64,000 bases of DNA from Pezizomycotina sp. ARF18 (GCA_002224055.1 AZLU01000031.1:1-64000); one strand, 5' to 3'. Numbered from the stretch's first letter, positions 38,361 through 51,628 are shown. The notes: generated by a model not told the origin, from the letters alone. Made by a program: numbers and translations.

Positions 38361-39497
38361 CTGAAACACGAAGACCTCCGTGCTTAGGATAGAAGCAGGT
38401 TATAAAAATGGATGCGGCACGGAAGTGCACTCCAGGAGTCAAAACTAGAATAAATGAATTTAGAACAAAGGATAAGTTTTCTAGGATAATTTTTCGGCTG
38501 ATTGATTGTGTCGAAGGAGAAAACGTGTTCATTTCGCTCGCCAGGGGTCAGCCCGGTATACCATAGAATGATACAAGCCAGTTCCTGGTAACCAAATGTC
38601 ACCTCTCGTTTTTCATCTTATGTGAACAACAAAAGATTTGCCTTGACGGAGGAAAAAATGGTAGGTTACCTTGATCATTCCTTGCCTTGAATATAACCCT
38701 TCCTTGTATATTTTCCGCTTTTTGCTTAACACTTCGGTTCTCCACGACATTACTGGAACTATAAACGTTAAAAAGGTGAGAAATGTCATTGCATGAATGC
38801 TATGACCAAACTAATCGGATGATTTCAAAGGATTGTGCTCCGGAAGGACGTTCAGACTAAACTAACGAGCTGACATGTAAGCGAACCCGCGTTCATAGAC
38901 TATGGAAACATACGAGCTAACTCATAACTCTTGGGATCGTTATAGTGAGCAGCAGCTGGATCAAGAGCTCCATGCATTGTTCCATAAATTCACAAGCGAA
39001 ACTCACGCTGTGCTCCTCTCAATACTTAATGTTAGGCTGCTCCGGCAAACAGACTAGGGGCTCTGATGTACTGTTCCTTCGTTTGGCTTGAATACTAAAT
39101 GTCAAATAATCTCACTGATCGACACTAGGTATTCTTTACTTGATGAGAAAGGTGCTATATAGGTTTCTGGAACGTTTTGAATCTCTATGGAGAATTTCCC
39201 GTGGCATGAGTATTAGTGGCAGTTTCAGGCTCACCGAACTGGCAAGCTCCTACGTTGTTTTATGCCTTAATTATGCGGAACATTGCACCTCTTAGTCTTC
39301 TCATTTTAATTCCGAGGGAAGAATTAAAAGGACATTTAATATTATTATAGGTTATTATACATAGCTCCTCGTTCGTTAATTTCCCTGTCAAACGTCTGTC
39401 ATGCTCGTTTGAGTTCTAGATGTTACCCTCCAATAGTTGCAAGCCACTGCCAAGAAACCATCTTCACCGCTTCTCCAGATGTATTGGAGCACCACCG

Positions 39498-39520
39498 AAA
39501 AAAAAAAAAATTTTTTTTTT
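39498..39520. repeat. A13-T10 palindromic junction
   Basis: Thirteen A followed by ten T, a self-complementary rigid tract. Confidence 0.9.
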
Positions 39521-39798
39521 GCAACAAACTGAACGATAGAGAACGAGATGGTCAGGAATTTATGCTTCATCACAATTTACTTGAATGTCAGCGTGAATTG
39601 CAATAGGTATTAAATCATGAGCCTGAAGGTATACGAAAGTTAAGATGATACTAATAGTTTGAAGACCCCTTTAAACTAGCGGGACGAATCAAAAGAGGAG
39701 CGATTCTTCAAATGTATACAAGGAGAGTATCAAGCTGCTTCGCGTCTAATATTTGCGGGAGGCAAAAGAAATTAGGCAATAACCAAGAGATATTAACG

Positions 39799-39823
39799 AA
39801 AAAAAAAAAAAAAAATTTTTTTT
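39799..39823. repeat. A17-T8 palindromic junction
   Basis: Seventeen A followed by eight T, 280 bp from the similar junction at 39498, followed by another A-run at 39841. Confidence 0.9.
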
Positions 39824-40805
39824 GAAAGATCTGTTATATGAAAAAAAAAAAAGTCTTAGAGGTTTCGCGACTGTATAAAGGAGTTAGGCGTAGGTCAAAT
39901 TTATTTCGAAACCTATGTGCGCTTCGGTAAAAGTTATTCACTTTGGTATTGTTCAATAAGTCTTCGCCTTATTTCGTATTGGAGTATTTATCTTGTTTAA
40001 CTGTTTAGATCTGGTTGGTTTGTGCTGCATCTTTCATGTAGTCAGAGGTCGATCACTAGACTAGTATAATAGTTAAAAATGTGCTTTTTTGTTTGGTTCC
40101 CAGTCCAAACCACTCTTTCGAACCAGCTGCGACCGTGACGATCCCCGTTCAGCACCAAACATCGCGTCTTGATCTTCAGGATGATATAATTGTACCTGAG
40201 AAATCATGGTTTATAAAATAAATAAACGATGGATGGACACCATATAATAGATCGTTTTATAGATCTTTCCCGAAATTTCCCGGTAGCGGTATCCGCCCTA
40301 CGTCTATTTCTTTTTTTTTTGCCCGTACTAAAATAGTACTAAAATAAGTTTCTGAAGGTGCTGCTATTTAGTTCCTCAAATCCATCGGTTTTACCTGGGC
40401 TGGCTCCAAATAATCGGCGACAACGGCCCAAAGTATATTCCCTGTTCCTTTTTCGGTTGTTTATACCGAAATGGCGCTGAAGAAACAACTGGGCAATGAT
40501 AAAGTTAACCAGTGCCACTCCGTAGTCTTACTCTCAACATACTGTTACTTGAGATACTTGAGATTTTAGTCCTAGAGAGGGTTGGATTATTAAGGACGGG
40601 GAACCTTATCGCTTCCTCCTCCAACGAGAAGCGACAACATGCATTTGTTTCTAAAAGTAAACCACACCTAAATCATCCCCGGATTGCCTTTTTCGTCGTC
40701 ATCGCTGAACTATAAAAAAGTGCGAAAGAAAAGCTTGGCTTGCTTAAGTGCTTGCAAGCCACAAGAGCACGGACCTATTTCACGCCACAGGTAACGAGGG
40801 GGGGA

Positions 40806-40846
40806 AAAAGAAAAAGAAAAAGAAAAAGAAAAAGGAAAAGGAAAAA
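40806..40846. repeat. AAAAAG microsatellite
   Basis: Tandem A5-6G units after a G6 run. It explains Lys/Arg-rich ORFs in two frames here. Confidence 0.9.
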
Positions 40847-40898
40847 ATGCTTAACATCCTTTCAGCAGCTACCAGCAGCAAGCACTACCGGAATCAAC

Positions 40899-40900
<2 letters not shown>

Positions 40901-40933
<33 letters not shown>

Positions 40934-40943
40934 TATTATTATA
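40901..40943. repeat. TTA microsatellite
   Basis: About 14 TTA units with one slip near 40930. Confidence 0.95.
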
Positions 40944-41756
40944 TCGGCGTTATATATAAAAGTTTTCTTTTCGTCCCACAACCGATAATAGATCTAGCTT
41001 TATTATTATCTTAGATGCATCCGGTTCATGTAGGGACAGGAACGCCACGATCTCTAGGCTCCTCGACGCTAATCTGGCGGAGGTTTCTCTTGTGATGTTT
41101 CCATTTGCTTATTCTTTCGGTGATATTCTTTGGTTATTGTAGTGATTGGTTATTTCTGTTTACTATATGGCTGCTCCTGCTCAAAGATGTGCGCGCGAGA
41201 GTATGCTCCTTCGAGTTACAATTGGGGTTTAGATATCGCACCTTTTTTTCGATACATTACTCGTAGCTCATGGATAGGTTTTGACAAGCCAGTCAATTTT
41301 TTTTTTTTTTTTATCTTTAGGTAGGTCGGAGCACACAGAGCGCGCTCCAATCCCAATAATAAGATCCACCTACATACGCTTCCTAACTGAGAAACCGCCG
41401 TTTTACAGCAAATTCCGCTTGAGTTACAACAGGTGCCGATAACGCAACGATTTGGGCATCTAGCTTGAGAAAAGAATATTTCTATCTCCAATTAGCTATG
41501 CCTTTTACCTTCAAAAAGAGCAATCATAGTAAGCAGTCAAGTCAGAACGCTTTCTGGCAGGGGTCTTCAAAGACGATTTTGATATCTCCTTCCCACTTCA
41601 ATGACATCGAGTTTACCTGGCAGCGAAAATTACTTGATAATGAATATCCTCGATTAATTCTTCCTTTTATTTATTATTATTTATTTATTTTTTAGTGGAA
41701 AAATAAATAATTAACCTAAATTGTTAAAAAAAAAAAATCAAGAATGAATTTCCGAA

Positions 41757-41813
41757 TAAAATAATAATAATAATAATAACAATAATAATGAATAAAATAC
41801 AATAATAATATAT
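41757..41813. repeat. AAT microsatellite, imperfect
   Basis: AAT/ATA units with interruptions (AAC, ATG, AAAATAC). Confidence 0.9.
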
Positions 41814-42042
41814 AGATCTAGCAAAAAAGAATGGACGAGGAGAACCTCTCAGCTCCTGGTCAGTGCCAGAAGAGGATCACCACTTTCAAGGTTTTTGCAA
41901 GGATAATTCTCTAAAAAGAAACTGCTTATTAGGGAAGAAAAAATTGGGAGAAACCGAAAAACAAAATAAAATAAATAAATAGATAAAAATAAAAATTAAA
42001 AAAATAGACAAAAGACAAAAAAAAAGAAAAGTTGAAAAGAAA

Positions 42043-42074
<32 letters not shown>

Positions 42075-42522
42075 TATTTGGCAAAGAAAAAAAGCAAGAG
42101 TAATTCACTTTCATCCATCATTAAACAGAGAAAAAGGTCTTAATTAGCACTTATTTTCAGGTACAATTTATTTTTATCAATATTATTTATTGAAAAGTAA
42201 GTAGGGAAAAAGGAAAAGTAAGAAAAAAAAAAAAAAAAGCTAGGAAAAAGGAATTATCAGAAATGGTTTTTATTTTTCAGAAAAAAAAGTGCAGGCTAAA
42301 AAAAGATACAGGAGTCCTCTACTGTGTGTTCGTGCGTTTACAGGTATCTCCCCTCCCCCCACATTGCAAAAAAAAGCAGACCACTTATAATTTTCTTTTT
42401 TCTTCTCTTTTTTTCTTTTTTTTTCTCATGAATTGAGAGTCTACTTTGATGGTTTTCCTTTTGCTTTTTCTTCTTTCTTTTTTCTGTTCTCTCTATCTTT
42501 GTTTTTATGTACTATATCCTCC

Positions 42523-42533
42523 TATTATTATTG

Positions 42534-42572
<39 letters not shown>

Positions 42573-42575
42573 TTT
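42523..42575. repeat. TTA microsatellite
   Basis: About 17 TTA units, interrupted once by TTGA. It gives a poly-Tyr ORF artefact. Confidence 0.95.
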
Positions 42576-43641
42576 CCCTTGTCGACCTCCTCCATTTTTA
42601 CCAGTATTTACGTCTTGAAGCCGTGGTAGAGTACCTTACTTCATCGATTTCAGTTATACATGTTAATGCGTCCCGTCGTTGTCCCCTTCCGCCGATCTCT
42701 CCACTGTAGAATTTTTAATTCCTTTCGCTCATCTGCGTCCTGTCTCCACGTTTCCCAATGATGTAGATATTTCGGTTTTTGGTATAGTAGATATATTATT
42801 ATATACATGTATATTGGGTATACTGGGCTTGCATATACTTTAGTTACCGGTGTCCACCTTTAACAGTTATACATAAATCAGATCATATCCTACCCCTTCG
42901 AACAGATATTTCGAGCAGAGACACGCACACACATCGAAAAATAAAATATAGTTAGCTTGCTTTTTTAACGTTGCGTTGACGTTTTATTTGACAGGCTTGC
43001 CCGGTTGCGTTGTATCAAATTTACATATAACCTCCACCCTCCTCCTCTATCACCACTTCCTAATTTTTATATATATCTATACAATTCTGTATACTACTGC
43101 AGCTACATCTCGACATTGAAGGAGTTAAGAACGTATTAAAGCAATTACTTGCTCTTACCTCTCGACAATTGTTCTACCTTCTCCTATCAATACTACTTAG
43201 TCCGGCTTCATTTCCGCCAAGACATAATTGCGAAAAATCAGCTTTTCAGTGTCCTTACTAAGGGAAACCCAGTGTAAAATCTGCTGAAAAACGCTTCTCT
43301 TTTTCAGAAAAAAGCCAAAACAAACTCTACCGAGCCACGGGTCAAGAAACAACCAGCAGGACGGTGCAGCCAGGGCATTTCAGGAACCACTATCATTTAA
43401 TGCTTGTGGCATAAAAACGTGTATACGAAATCGGAAAATTATTACCTCACGCTTTATCACACACGAAAAGAATCAATATCCGGAGGATTAATCCAGTTGC
43501 TTCGTGCAAACCTGGTCACAAAACACGTAAAGCCGAAAACTGGTAGAAGAAGAATTCTGTCTTGTTCACAGACTTCGGACGCGAATTTCAGAGCTTTAAA
43601 CCTCTTTCCCTCTCTGAAAGAGCTATTATTAGTCTGAGGCC

Positions 43642-43652
43642 GTATATATCAC
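43642..43652 (+). promoter_or_regulatory. TATA box candidate for the Zn2Cys6-like gene
   Basis: CGTATATATCAC about 105 nt upstream of the ATG at 43755, followed by a pyrimidine-rich segment (TTCGACTCTTCC, CCACCTCTACT) just before the start. Confidence 0.4.
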
Positions 43653-43754
43653 GAGCAGACCTCAGAATCAGAGAGTGATCTTTTCGAATAAATCTTTATT
43701 CGACTCTTCCGATTAACCCCGCTTTCCACCTCTACTAAAAAAAAAACTTCAAAA

Positions 43755-45327
43755 ATGGCGAAGGAAAAGGGTCTCAAGCACAAGGAAATCCTCAAGTGCA
43801 TCAGATGCCGAGAAGACAAGCAAAGGTAGAATATTGCTCCATATTCTGAGAATATGAAAATATCGAATGGGAATTTTGCTTGCTAACATGCCATATTTCG
43901 ATCCAGTGCCTACCGTTCCCAGAGCATGGCCTGGGACTAAATGCAACAGATGCAAGGAGCATGGCTACCAATGCTCCAAGCCACTGAGTGCAAGAAATCA
44001 GAAATTAGAGCGTGAAGCACAGGAAAATGCCATGGCTGCCATGGCTGCCGCCAACGCCAACTCTCCCGACCGGTACTACGATAGCGATATAAGGTAAGAG
44101 ATGAAAAAAACGGGGGTTTAAAGTCGTGATTCCACGATTACGTCTTTGCGACCGATGCTTATTGAAGGAATACATATTGAGAGCGACTTTCTAACGCATT
44201 TTTATCAATCCAGAACCCCATCGAGAGACTTTGAATACTCTGACGATGGATCTATGGCGCCTGTCCATATGGTGTTCCCTCCTCACGAACCCATGATGTA
44301 CCGCAACTCCGATAATAACGCTTGCCGGTTATTGGAGAGAATGGTCGGTCTATGGGCTTCCCAGAGACCTTCCAGAGTGCTTGCAGCTCTACATTTGCCA
44401 GCGTTATCACGGAGTTTCTGGCTCGCGACACGCGGCAAATCGGTCTAGTGGTATGTTCTCGTTTTTCACATGGCTTCAAGAGACAAAATAGTAACTAATG
44501 AGCCAAAAATTACAGGATGACATGGTTAACCACGCCGTTATTGCCTTCTCTGCGGGAGATGCCACCTTGGGGCCGCAAACCATGTATACCCTCAGTTCAA
44601 CGAAATTACTCACTCACATGCCAATAAGGCTCTCGCCATGTTGCGAGTACGACTAGCGTCGAGTTGGCCAACCTTGAACGACGCGTCCATCATGCTTACC
44701 GCTTTCCATCTTTTCCTCTACGGCGTATGTTTCTCTCAAATCCTCTTTTATCTAGGGTGTTACAAAGAGTTGTGCTAACATGGGATCTTCCTAATAGATT
44801 TGTGTCAACGATATAGAACTTTTGAAGTCGATGTCCAACATTATACAAACTTACAACCAGTACAATACCGGGTTTCCTATGTCTACGACCATTCACGCTT
44901 ACGAGGACGGTGGCTGGTGTGCCCGGATATTCGTACGTGCCCGCCTAGAGTCGCGTTTGCCTACTAGAGAAGAATACCAAACTAACGTACAATGAACCTA
45001 TAGATGCAAGACCATCCCGAAGATCCTGGCCTGGTACTCCGACACAATACCAACACTTTTCTCAAGGAGAGATTAATGTACGACGGCGGTGTCTTCCCGA
45101 TGAGGCCTGCTCCCAACTCTCATTATGGCGTCCCACACGTACCTGTCTGGAAAGACGCAGCTGGCGAAGTCCCCGTCGAAGTTCTGGAGCTTGACATACA
45201 CGGCCCTGGCATGGACTCACCGACGTACTCGAGCGCTACCTCAGATACGCCAAGAAAATACACTCCCGTTCATCACCACCATCATATAAAGCGATATGAC
45301 GAACCTCACTCTATTTACGACTATTAG
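43755..45327 (+). CDS. Zn2Cys6-like fungal transcription regulator, six exons
   Basis: The start at 43755 reads MAKEKGLKHKEILK. The cysteine array is CIRCREDKQ in exon 1, continued after intron 1 by CLPFPEHGLGL and CNRCKEHGYQCSKP. The spacing C-X2-C-X6-C-X11-C-X2-C-X6-C fits a binuclear zinc cluster, so a nuclear DNA-binding role is likely. A coiled-coil-like KLEREAQENAMAAMAAANAN follows. Introns are 43826-43906 (TGCTAAC branch), 44094-44213, 44451-44515, 44725-44797 (GTGCTAAC) and 44933-45003 (AAACTAAC), all GT-AG. Later exons read FQSACSSTFASVITEFLARD, HAVIAFSAGDATLGPQTMY, LNDASIMLTAFHLFLYG and NTFLKERLMYDGGVFPMRP. The tail has a run of five His and ends ...SIYDY at 45327. One-base losses are implied near 43822, 43938, 44320 and 44587. 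All splice sites are intact. The targets are unknown. Confidence 0.7.
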
Positions 45328-45407
45328 TTTTCCTTGAGTTCAATTTTCCTAACGCTTCTAAAATCACATAAAAAAAATATAGTAATATTCAATTATTGTT
45401 TGATGCC

Positions 45408-45430
45408 TTTTTTTTTTTTTTTTTTTTTTT
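45408..45430. repeat. Poly-T tract (23)
   Basis: Uninterrupted T-run about 80 bp past the regulator stop codon. Confidence 0.95.
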
Positions 45431-47901
45431 ACATCCTGGAGTACTTAGTACCTCTCACTTCGGTAGTATTCCAAGATGTTGTACTTTAGCTTGCTTGCTT
45501 GCGCGGTTTCGTTTTTCTTTTTCGCACGGGTTTTCCTACAGTTACACTTCTCTGCATTCTGTATACAATCGTTACTTCATTAGTCTCTTACTGGGGTTTT
45601 TATTTTTTATTTTTCTCACGCATCTTTGTCTCTCTTTTGGGAAATATCTATACTGCTGGTTATTTGGTAGACGGATTTTCTTTTTCCTTACGGTATTAAT
45701 TTCTATTTTCTAAATCTTTCAGTCACTTAAGGGTTTGGGTTCTTTTGTTTTTTTTTTTTTTTTTTTCCTGTCACATTTTCTATTATCCTCTATATGTCCT
45801 CTATTTCAGGCATTCTGGGCACCATCTCCTTCTCTCAAGAGTCAAGGCCATATCCACAGGGTGTTCCAATCTGAGACTTTGTTCTCGATGATAATGACAT
45901 TTTCAATTGATGTAGCTATTTTTCATTAATTTTCTCTTCTTATGAATAGCTTTTAGAACCGGGTACATATAGTATCCAGTTATTTGTAGTAGGAATTTTA
46001 ATATATCACCAAAGTTTAAAACCATTTACGTACTTAGCGCATGTATCAGATATCAAAAAAGTTTTCTTCTTCTCTCCTCACCTTCAACTATGTCTCTTCG
46101 TCTTTCCTAAGCGCTAATCATTGCCGGTTTTTTCTTATTATATGATCATTTTCGCGACAATTATAATATCTTCAAACATCGAAAATTGTAATTCTCCGCC
46201 TTTTCGCCTCCTTCGCTTAGAAGACGTTGGAGCTGGAAGGGTCTTTGACTTGTAAATTAATAATATTTAATTGTCCAAAAATTTCGATACCATGGAGGTG
46301 GTTTTTTTTTTTTTTTTTTTACCCTGGGTCTCAGCTTACTTTTTTCTCTAGGCTGGAACAGACGTCGGTGAATAATGGGGAAGAGGGGGATCTAAACTGC
46401 TTTTGGAAATATACTTTGGAAAAATAGAGGTGAACGTCAGATTTATAGATATTATCGCAGTTATAGGTTTCTTACTGCTTTTTTCTCCTATTGCCTGGAA
46501 GCCGATGCTATTTGCAGTACTGTCGAGCCGATCGTCTTCAAACTTGCTATTAAAACAGTTCGATAGTCGAGGAAAGATTTTGCGGTTTAACGATAAATTT
46601 TTGTTTTACAAAGACGAAAAGCCAAGAAGGGTACACCAGTGAAAAGAAGGGGTGCCTGAGGCTCTAGACGCACATATATGAGTGCCTAGTGCCATCAGGC
46701 TTCGCCCTATAATATTTTAGGAAAAATAACGAATTCTGCATGGCGCTTTGGTTATATTTTTGTTGATCGATTTATTTCGTTAGTTCGTTCGATCGAGCTG
46801 AAATGTATGAAAAGGTCTCTCCTTTTTTTAAAAGTCAAGAAAAGAACGTTGTCACTATTTGTCTCAAGGAACTTTCTGAGACATCCCCTAAGCCCTTTTC
46901 CTTATGATATTTTCTTTTTTCTGACCTTAACTTTCCCTCGCTATTGTTTTTTTCTGCCCCTCTTTTCATCATGTCAAGGTTTAGGTTTATAATTCGTTAC
47001 CTCGAGAATCTACCACAGGGTTATTTCCCCTTCGTGCCAAAGCCTAAGCCATAAAGACCGTGGAGCAGAGTGATAGCCTGGCTTTGGCTAATTCTCGAGC
47101 TCCCCAGACTTCGATAGCAGCATTTAAAACGTCTTGAGCGAGCCGGTTAAGCGAAAGGCTTTTTCATTTCTATCTTTCTAACGTTTTTTTTTTTTTTTTT
47201 TTCTAGTCCGTCATGCACACAATTCGCTTCCTCGAACTTCTTTCGTCAAAATTTGTTATATAGCGGAACCGAGTGCCTTTTAATGCCCTCATACGATTAA
47301 TTTAAGTTCTCCGCTTTTATAGAACGCTCGATTGGTTGTCGCGCCACCGGAAGAGAGAGACCCCGTTTTTTCCTGTAATGAACACACTATAATTTTACGG
47401 TACAGGGACTGGAGGATCAAAAAATAAAAATAAAAACAAAAGTGGATGGATTAGGGAATATATTCTTTCCGTGTGGATTCCGAAAGAAACACCCATCGAC
47501 TTGGATCGAGTCGGGAACATCAGGGTATATATGAGGTAATAATAATTGCGCCTGAAAGGGTAGAAAAAGGCTAAGGCGTGAAAGAGGCTTGCAGTATAGC
47601 AGGATTCGTAATCACTATATATCTTCTCTTGCTATTTTTTGAGGCGATATTTACCCATGTAGAAAGCTGAACTGGTCAACTTTCTTGCTTATTCTACTCT
47701 CTTTTCTTTCGATCAACTGCGTTTGCAAATATCGAAGGAAAGCTTCAGCTTAACAAAATCGAGACTCTAGAATATAGATATTCAACACAAGTTCTTAACT
47801 TGAAATACGAGATACGACGTCTGGTTTATTGATTGCTAAATGCCACTGTTTCATTTTAAAGCAGAAAAAAACAGGGCAACTTGAGGAGAAGAGCTGACAA
47901 G

Positions 47902-47931
<30 letters not shown>
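47902..47931. repeat. Poly-A tract (30)
   Basis: The longest uninterrupted homopolymer noticed in the window. No short flanking duplication was recognised that would mark it as the tail of a retroposed copy. Confidence 0.95.
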
Positions 47932-47933
<2 letters not shown>

Positions 47934-48897
47934 CAAGACATTTAGCCGATCCTATTGAGTTTTTGCTTAGGGCTTAGCGTGGATTGAGGACAGTGGATAC
48001 TATAAACGAGAAACATTTAAAAAAACAAAATATAAAACAAAAGATTGTCGAAATTTCTCGTGTGAACAAAAGTATAAGGGAGAATTAAAAAAATAGCACG
48101 AAGGACGAAATTTGAGATTGTTCTCTCCAGTTCTTGCCCCGAAACCGTTCCGGACTCCCGACTCCATCATGGAGATTTTGATATTAAATTCTGCCGAGAA
48201 AACAGACTAATCGTGCCTTTCTTCAAGAGCAGATTTGCCTCTCGCTTCTCACGGCTGCACGTAGGCATCCTGGTCAGCCTACCTGGCAAAAAAGTGCGAA
48301 GCGAAACACCGCCAAATATCCTCTACGGTGAACTTAATTATCCGTAAAAGTCGCTTTGGGAATTCGATAGATCCAATATTGCTAAATCCAGACTTCGGTG
48401 ATATCAGATCCAGCAAATACTTAGGTGTCTTACCGATGGCTTGAGAAGTCACTGTGTTGGCCACATCCTGTGCAACACCAACACATGTCAATAACGATAG
48501 GCACAATCAAGGAGTGAACGATACATAACTGCGGGTTCCTTTATACTTGTGTAGCGGGATGATAGCGAATGAAAATTTGCGGAGGACTGTTCACCTTGTG
48601 GCCCGTGGGGGACCGTTGACTGTTGCGTATACTCGTGGTACCTGTCCAAGACGGCTGTTAAGAGGAGAAATAGACTACACTAGTATTCGGAGAGTAAAGG
48701 TGCTATATAAGGATAAGGAGGGAATTGTATAGGGATCTGCACCCCGTGCTCAATATACCCGTCTTATTACTTGTCAACGTCACCAAAAACAGCTGTTATA
48801 CTTTAGCAATTTAAGAAAGCGGAACAAATGTTTATAGTGATATACCTAGGTCGCCGTTTTGTATATGTGCCTGATTCCCCTTCGTTTCAACCCCCAC

Positions 48898-48920
48898 TTT
48901 TTTTTTTTTTTTTTTTTTTT
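48898..48920. repeat. Poly-T tract (23)
   Basis: Uninterrupted T-run following a short C-rich segment. Confidence 0.95.
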
Positions 48921-51157
48921 GGCAACTAAGCCTTCTACACCCCTCGATTTACCCCTGAAAATTTCCCTAAGAGCAAAAATCCCCCGGTTCCGCTTTATTC
49001 CAGAGTATTCCTCGAAACCTACACGTGATCTGACAAAATATATTGACAGTGAGGAAACAGAAGAAGAAACATCGGGCTAGCCAGATTGGGTTAAGCCTCT
49101 AATATATCGCTCTCTTAATTTGCCAGTGATTATCAGACCGCAAAAATATTCTATTGGGGGAGGAAGCGCGGGAGAGAATAATATTATAAACATTCGGATA
49201 TAGGTTCAATTCCCTTATTTATATAAAAAACGAAAAAAAAAAAAGAAAAGAAAAAAAAAAAAAAACGGGTGGTTTACCGTGACAAAGAACGAATATGAAT
49301 ATCGTGAGTTAGAAGCGTTGTTCCTTTTCTTCCATACTTTTCTTATCTTTCGTTATAGCCATTACTTATTGCTCTATTCTTGTGGGAGTGTGGTTATAAA
49401 AATTATCGGTACCGCGGTTCTCACGTGCGTAAACGAGCTTAACGATGAGCTGGGACGCGTATACGTCGTATTATTGGCTGCTCACAAATAATACGGACTT
49501 CGCGACGAAACAAAAGAACACAAGGCTGTCCGTTTTCTTTGCAAAAGGCGAACGGTCCTTGCGGTTAGACCGAGCGCGAGCGGAGCGAAACACGAGAAGA
49601 ATGCCCTTCACCATGACGCCGCATTCGAGAAAGTTCGTTGTAGAGATAAAAACGGTTGATTGGTATCATAATTGTACACTCTCTTAATAGATAATTGTTA
49701 AGGGTCAAGGCCCGGAAGTTTGGTCGTCACTTCCGGTGAGTTTACGCCGGAAAGTGCGCCATTTCCCCATGGCTGTGGTTGCAAATGGCCGCTATCCGGG
49801 TTCTCGATCCACGATCTCTTGGCGCAATGGTTGGACATCGCTCGTCGCACGACAAATCCAAGCAAAATGGGTGTCTGGTTCTCAAACAATTGGAATAATG
49901 AGGGATCGTGTTTTCATTCAGAGAACCACAACGGACAGAGCTTTACTCTATTGTAAAGACGAAGAGGCAAAATTCGCTCCTTTTGAACGGCTCTGACTAG
50001 ATAGTGTTAAGTCCCAAAGAAAGCTTTTAGATAACGACTAATTTGTATTGGTATTATACGAACATTCAAGTCAACCATCGTGTGGGAGCCCACCACAAAT
50101 GTTAAGAAAAAAAAAAAGCATTGCTTGGGACTTTCCTTTGTTTGTCGAATCGATTTGTATAGAGAGGGTCTATCGTAAGTTCCATTGCGAACGAAAGGCA
50201 TCGTATCTGTGCGATCCAGAGTCTTTATGATCATGAATAAATCGCTCACCACGAAGGACATTTAATACAAGAAATTGAAAAGACGGAGAGGAAAGTAAGG
50301 AGTAAAATAGGGGAGTAAGTGGCGAGAACAGCGCTTGAATGTCCCAATAGGCCCGAAATTAGGCTCTCCATCGAATCACGTCCCTACAGTAGCCTGTGGA
50401 CAACTTCATATGAGACGAGCACGCTTCTTTGAAAGCCTTATGGGCCAATTTACCGATCTCCCCGAAGTTCTAGAGTCGCGTTGACCTAACGAAAGAACTC
50501 CTTTCCCTCTTATGCACGGGAGATATTCGTCCACTAAGCTTCGATAGTCCTAGTCCATTGAGAGTATGCTCCACGTGCGGGTACTTTTCCGAAAGTCCAA
50601 TGCTACCTCGTACCCCTCAAATTCTGTATGGCAGTTAAACGGCGCAACGAAGTGAATACGGTATCGTGCCTAATTTCTCCGGGTACCGGAGGGACTTCTC
50701 AGAACACTCGCCTAACGGTCGACGCGTCCTCAATCTGGATCTCATCTCGGTCGACAATGCGCGGGTAGACCTCTGCCTGTCATTTCCGCCCCGAAGCCAT
50801 GTACCATACTCTATAGAACATCTTATTTAATATATCTGAAATCGAAAAACGGTTCTGATAATATTTCCGAAGCTTTATCCTCAGCTGTATAGGTCCGAAT
50901 GGATGGCCAAGAGATTCTGTTCCCCTATCCTCTCCGTCCGAACATGACCATGGAGTGGATCTCACTTGATTTTTCCTTCGCTCCTTTCATTTTAGACATT
51001 TTATACGGTCATTTCTTTGTTCTTTACAACTTCTTTTTTTCTGGCCAGAGAGTTCCCCTTTTCTACTATGGTTCTTCTAATCGCGTTCCATACATCTAAG
51101 ACAGCGCTATCTCTGCCATCTGTGCCGGGATGGCGCTGCTACCGAACATGCAGGGAG

Positions 51158-51170
51158 TATAATATATAAA
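51158..51170 (+). promoter_or_regulatory. TATA box of the GH17 glucanase gene
   Basis: TATAATATATAAA lies about 460 nt upstream of the ATG at 51629. The interval is pyrimidine-rich and contains no long ORF, consistent with a long 5' leader, possibly with an intron. The motif stands out clearly from the flanking sequence. Confidence 0.6.
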
Positions 51171-51628
51171 CCTCCACGACCATCGCAAGTCTGTGATCTT
51201 ATTGACTATATGCTCCATCAATCAGCGCTGCAGATAAGCTTCTAGTCTACTTTCTCCGACCCTTTACTCTCCTTTATACCACTATTCCCGCCTTTGCGGT
51301 GTCGTTCCTTACCTAATTTTCAGTTAGTCGTTGCCAGAGGGGTAGATACCTTCTTCTACGACGTTCCATTCCTTAAGCTTAATTCTTTGTTTTAGAAGCT
51401 TGTCTTTCCAGCACGATCTTTCCAGAGCTACATTCCCTCCAATATAACCTTTCTCACATATCCAAGAGCTACCTTCCTTTATTCTTCCACGATTAGCCCA
51501 CCTTCAACGAATTTTCTCTTAGATCGTTAGCCGCCCTAAATTTTAAAATAGTTTATCAATCCCACAAAGCAATTTTGCGCCTTCATTTCATACTTCTTCA
51601 AGTTTTCATTTGCGTTTACGAAATAAAA

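Larger units (their letters stand above)
38361..43641. other. Gene-poor, microsatellite-rich stretch
   Basis: Apart from the possible upstream exon near 38384-38602, no supported gene. The segment from about 40800 to 42600 is dominated by A-rich, AAAAAG, ATT and poly-T tracts. From about 42900 it becomes pyrimidine-rich, as expected for the region upstream of the regulator gene. Confidence 0.45.
45328..51157. other. Gene-poor stretch with homopolymers
   Basis: Starts with the T-rich 3' region of the regulator gene. T-runs lie at about 45751-45767, 46302-46320 and 47187-47202. A 75-codon minus-strand ORF (48279-48506, contains PKYLLDLISPKSGFSNIGSI) and overlapping plus-strand ORFs at 49720-49996 look weakly coding but match nothing I know. 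Confidence 0.35.

Noticed and set aside
45396-45767. Phe/Leu-rich ORFs after the regulator gene
   Set aside because: They are translations of poly-T tracts, with no coding signal beyond them.
47902-47931. A 30-nt poly-A as the tail of a SINE or LINE copy
   Set aside because: No flanking short direct repeat, internal promoter boxes or reverse-transcriptase-like frame could be recognised next to it.
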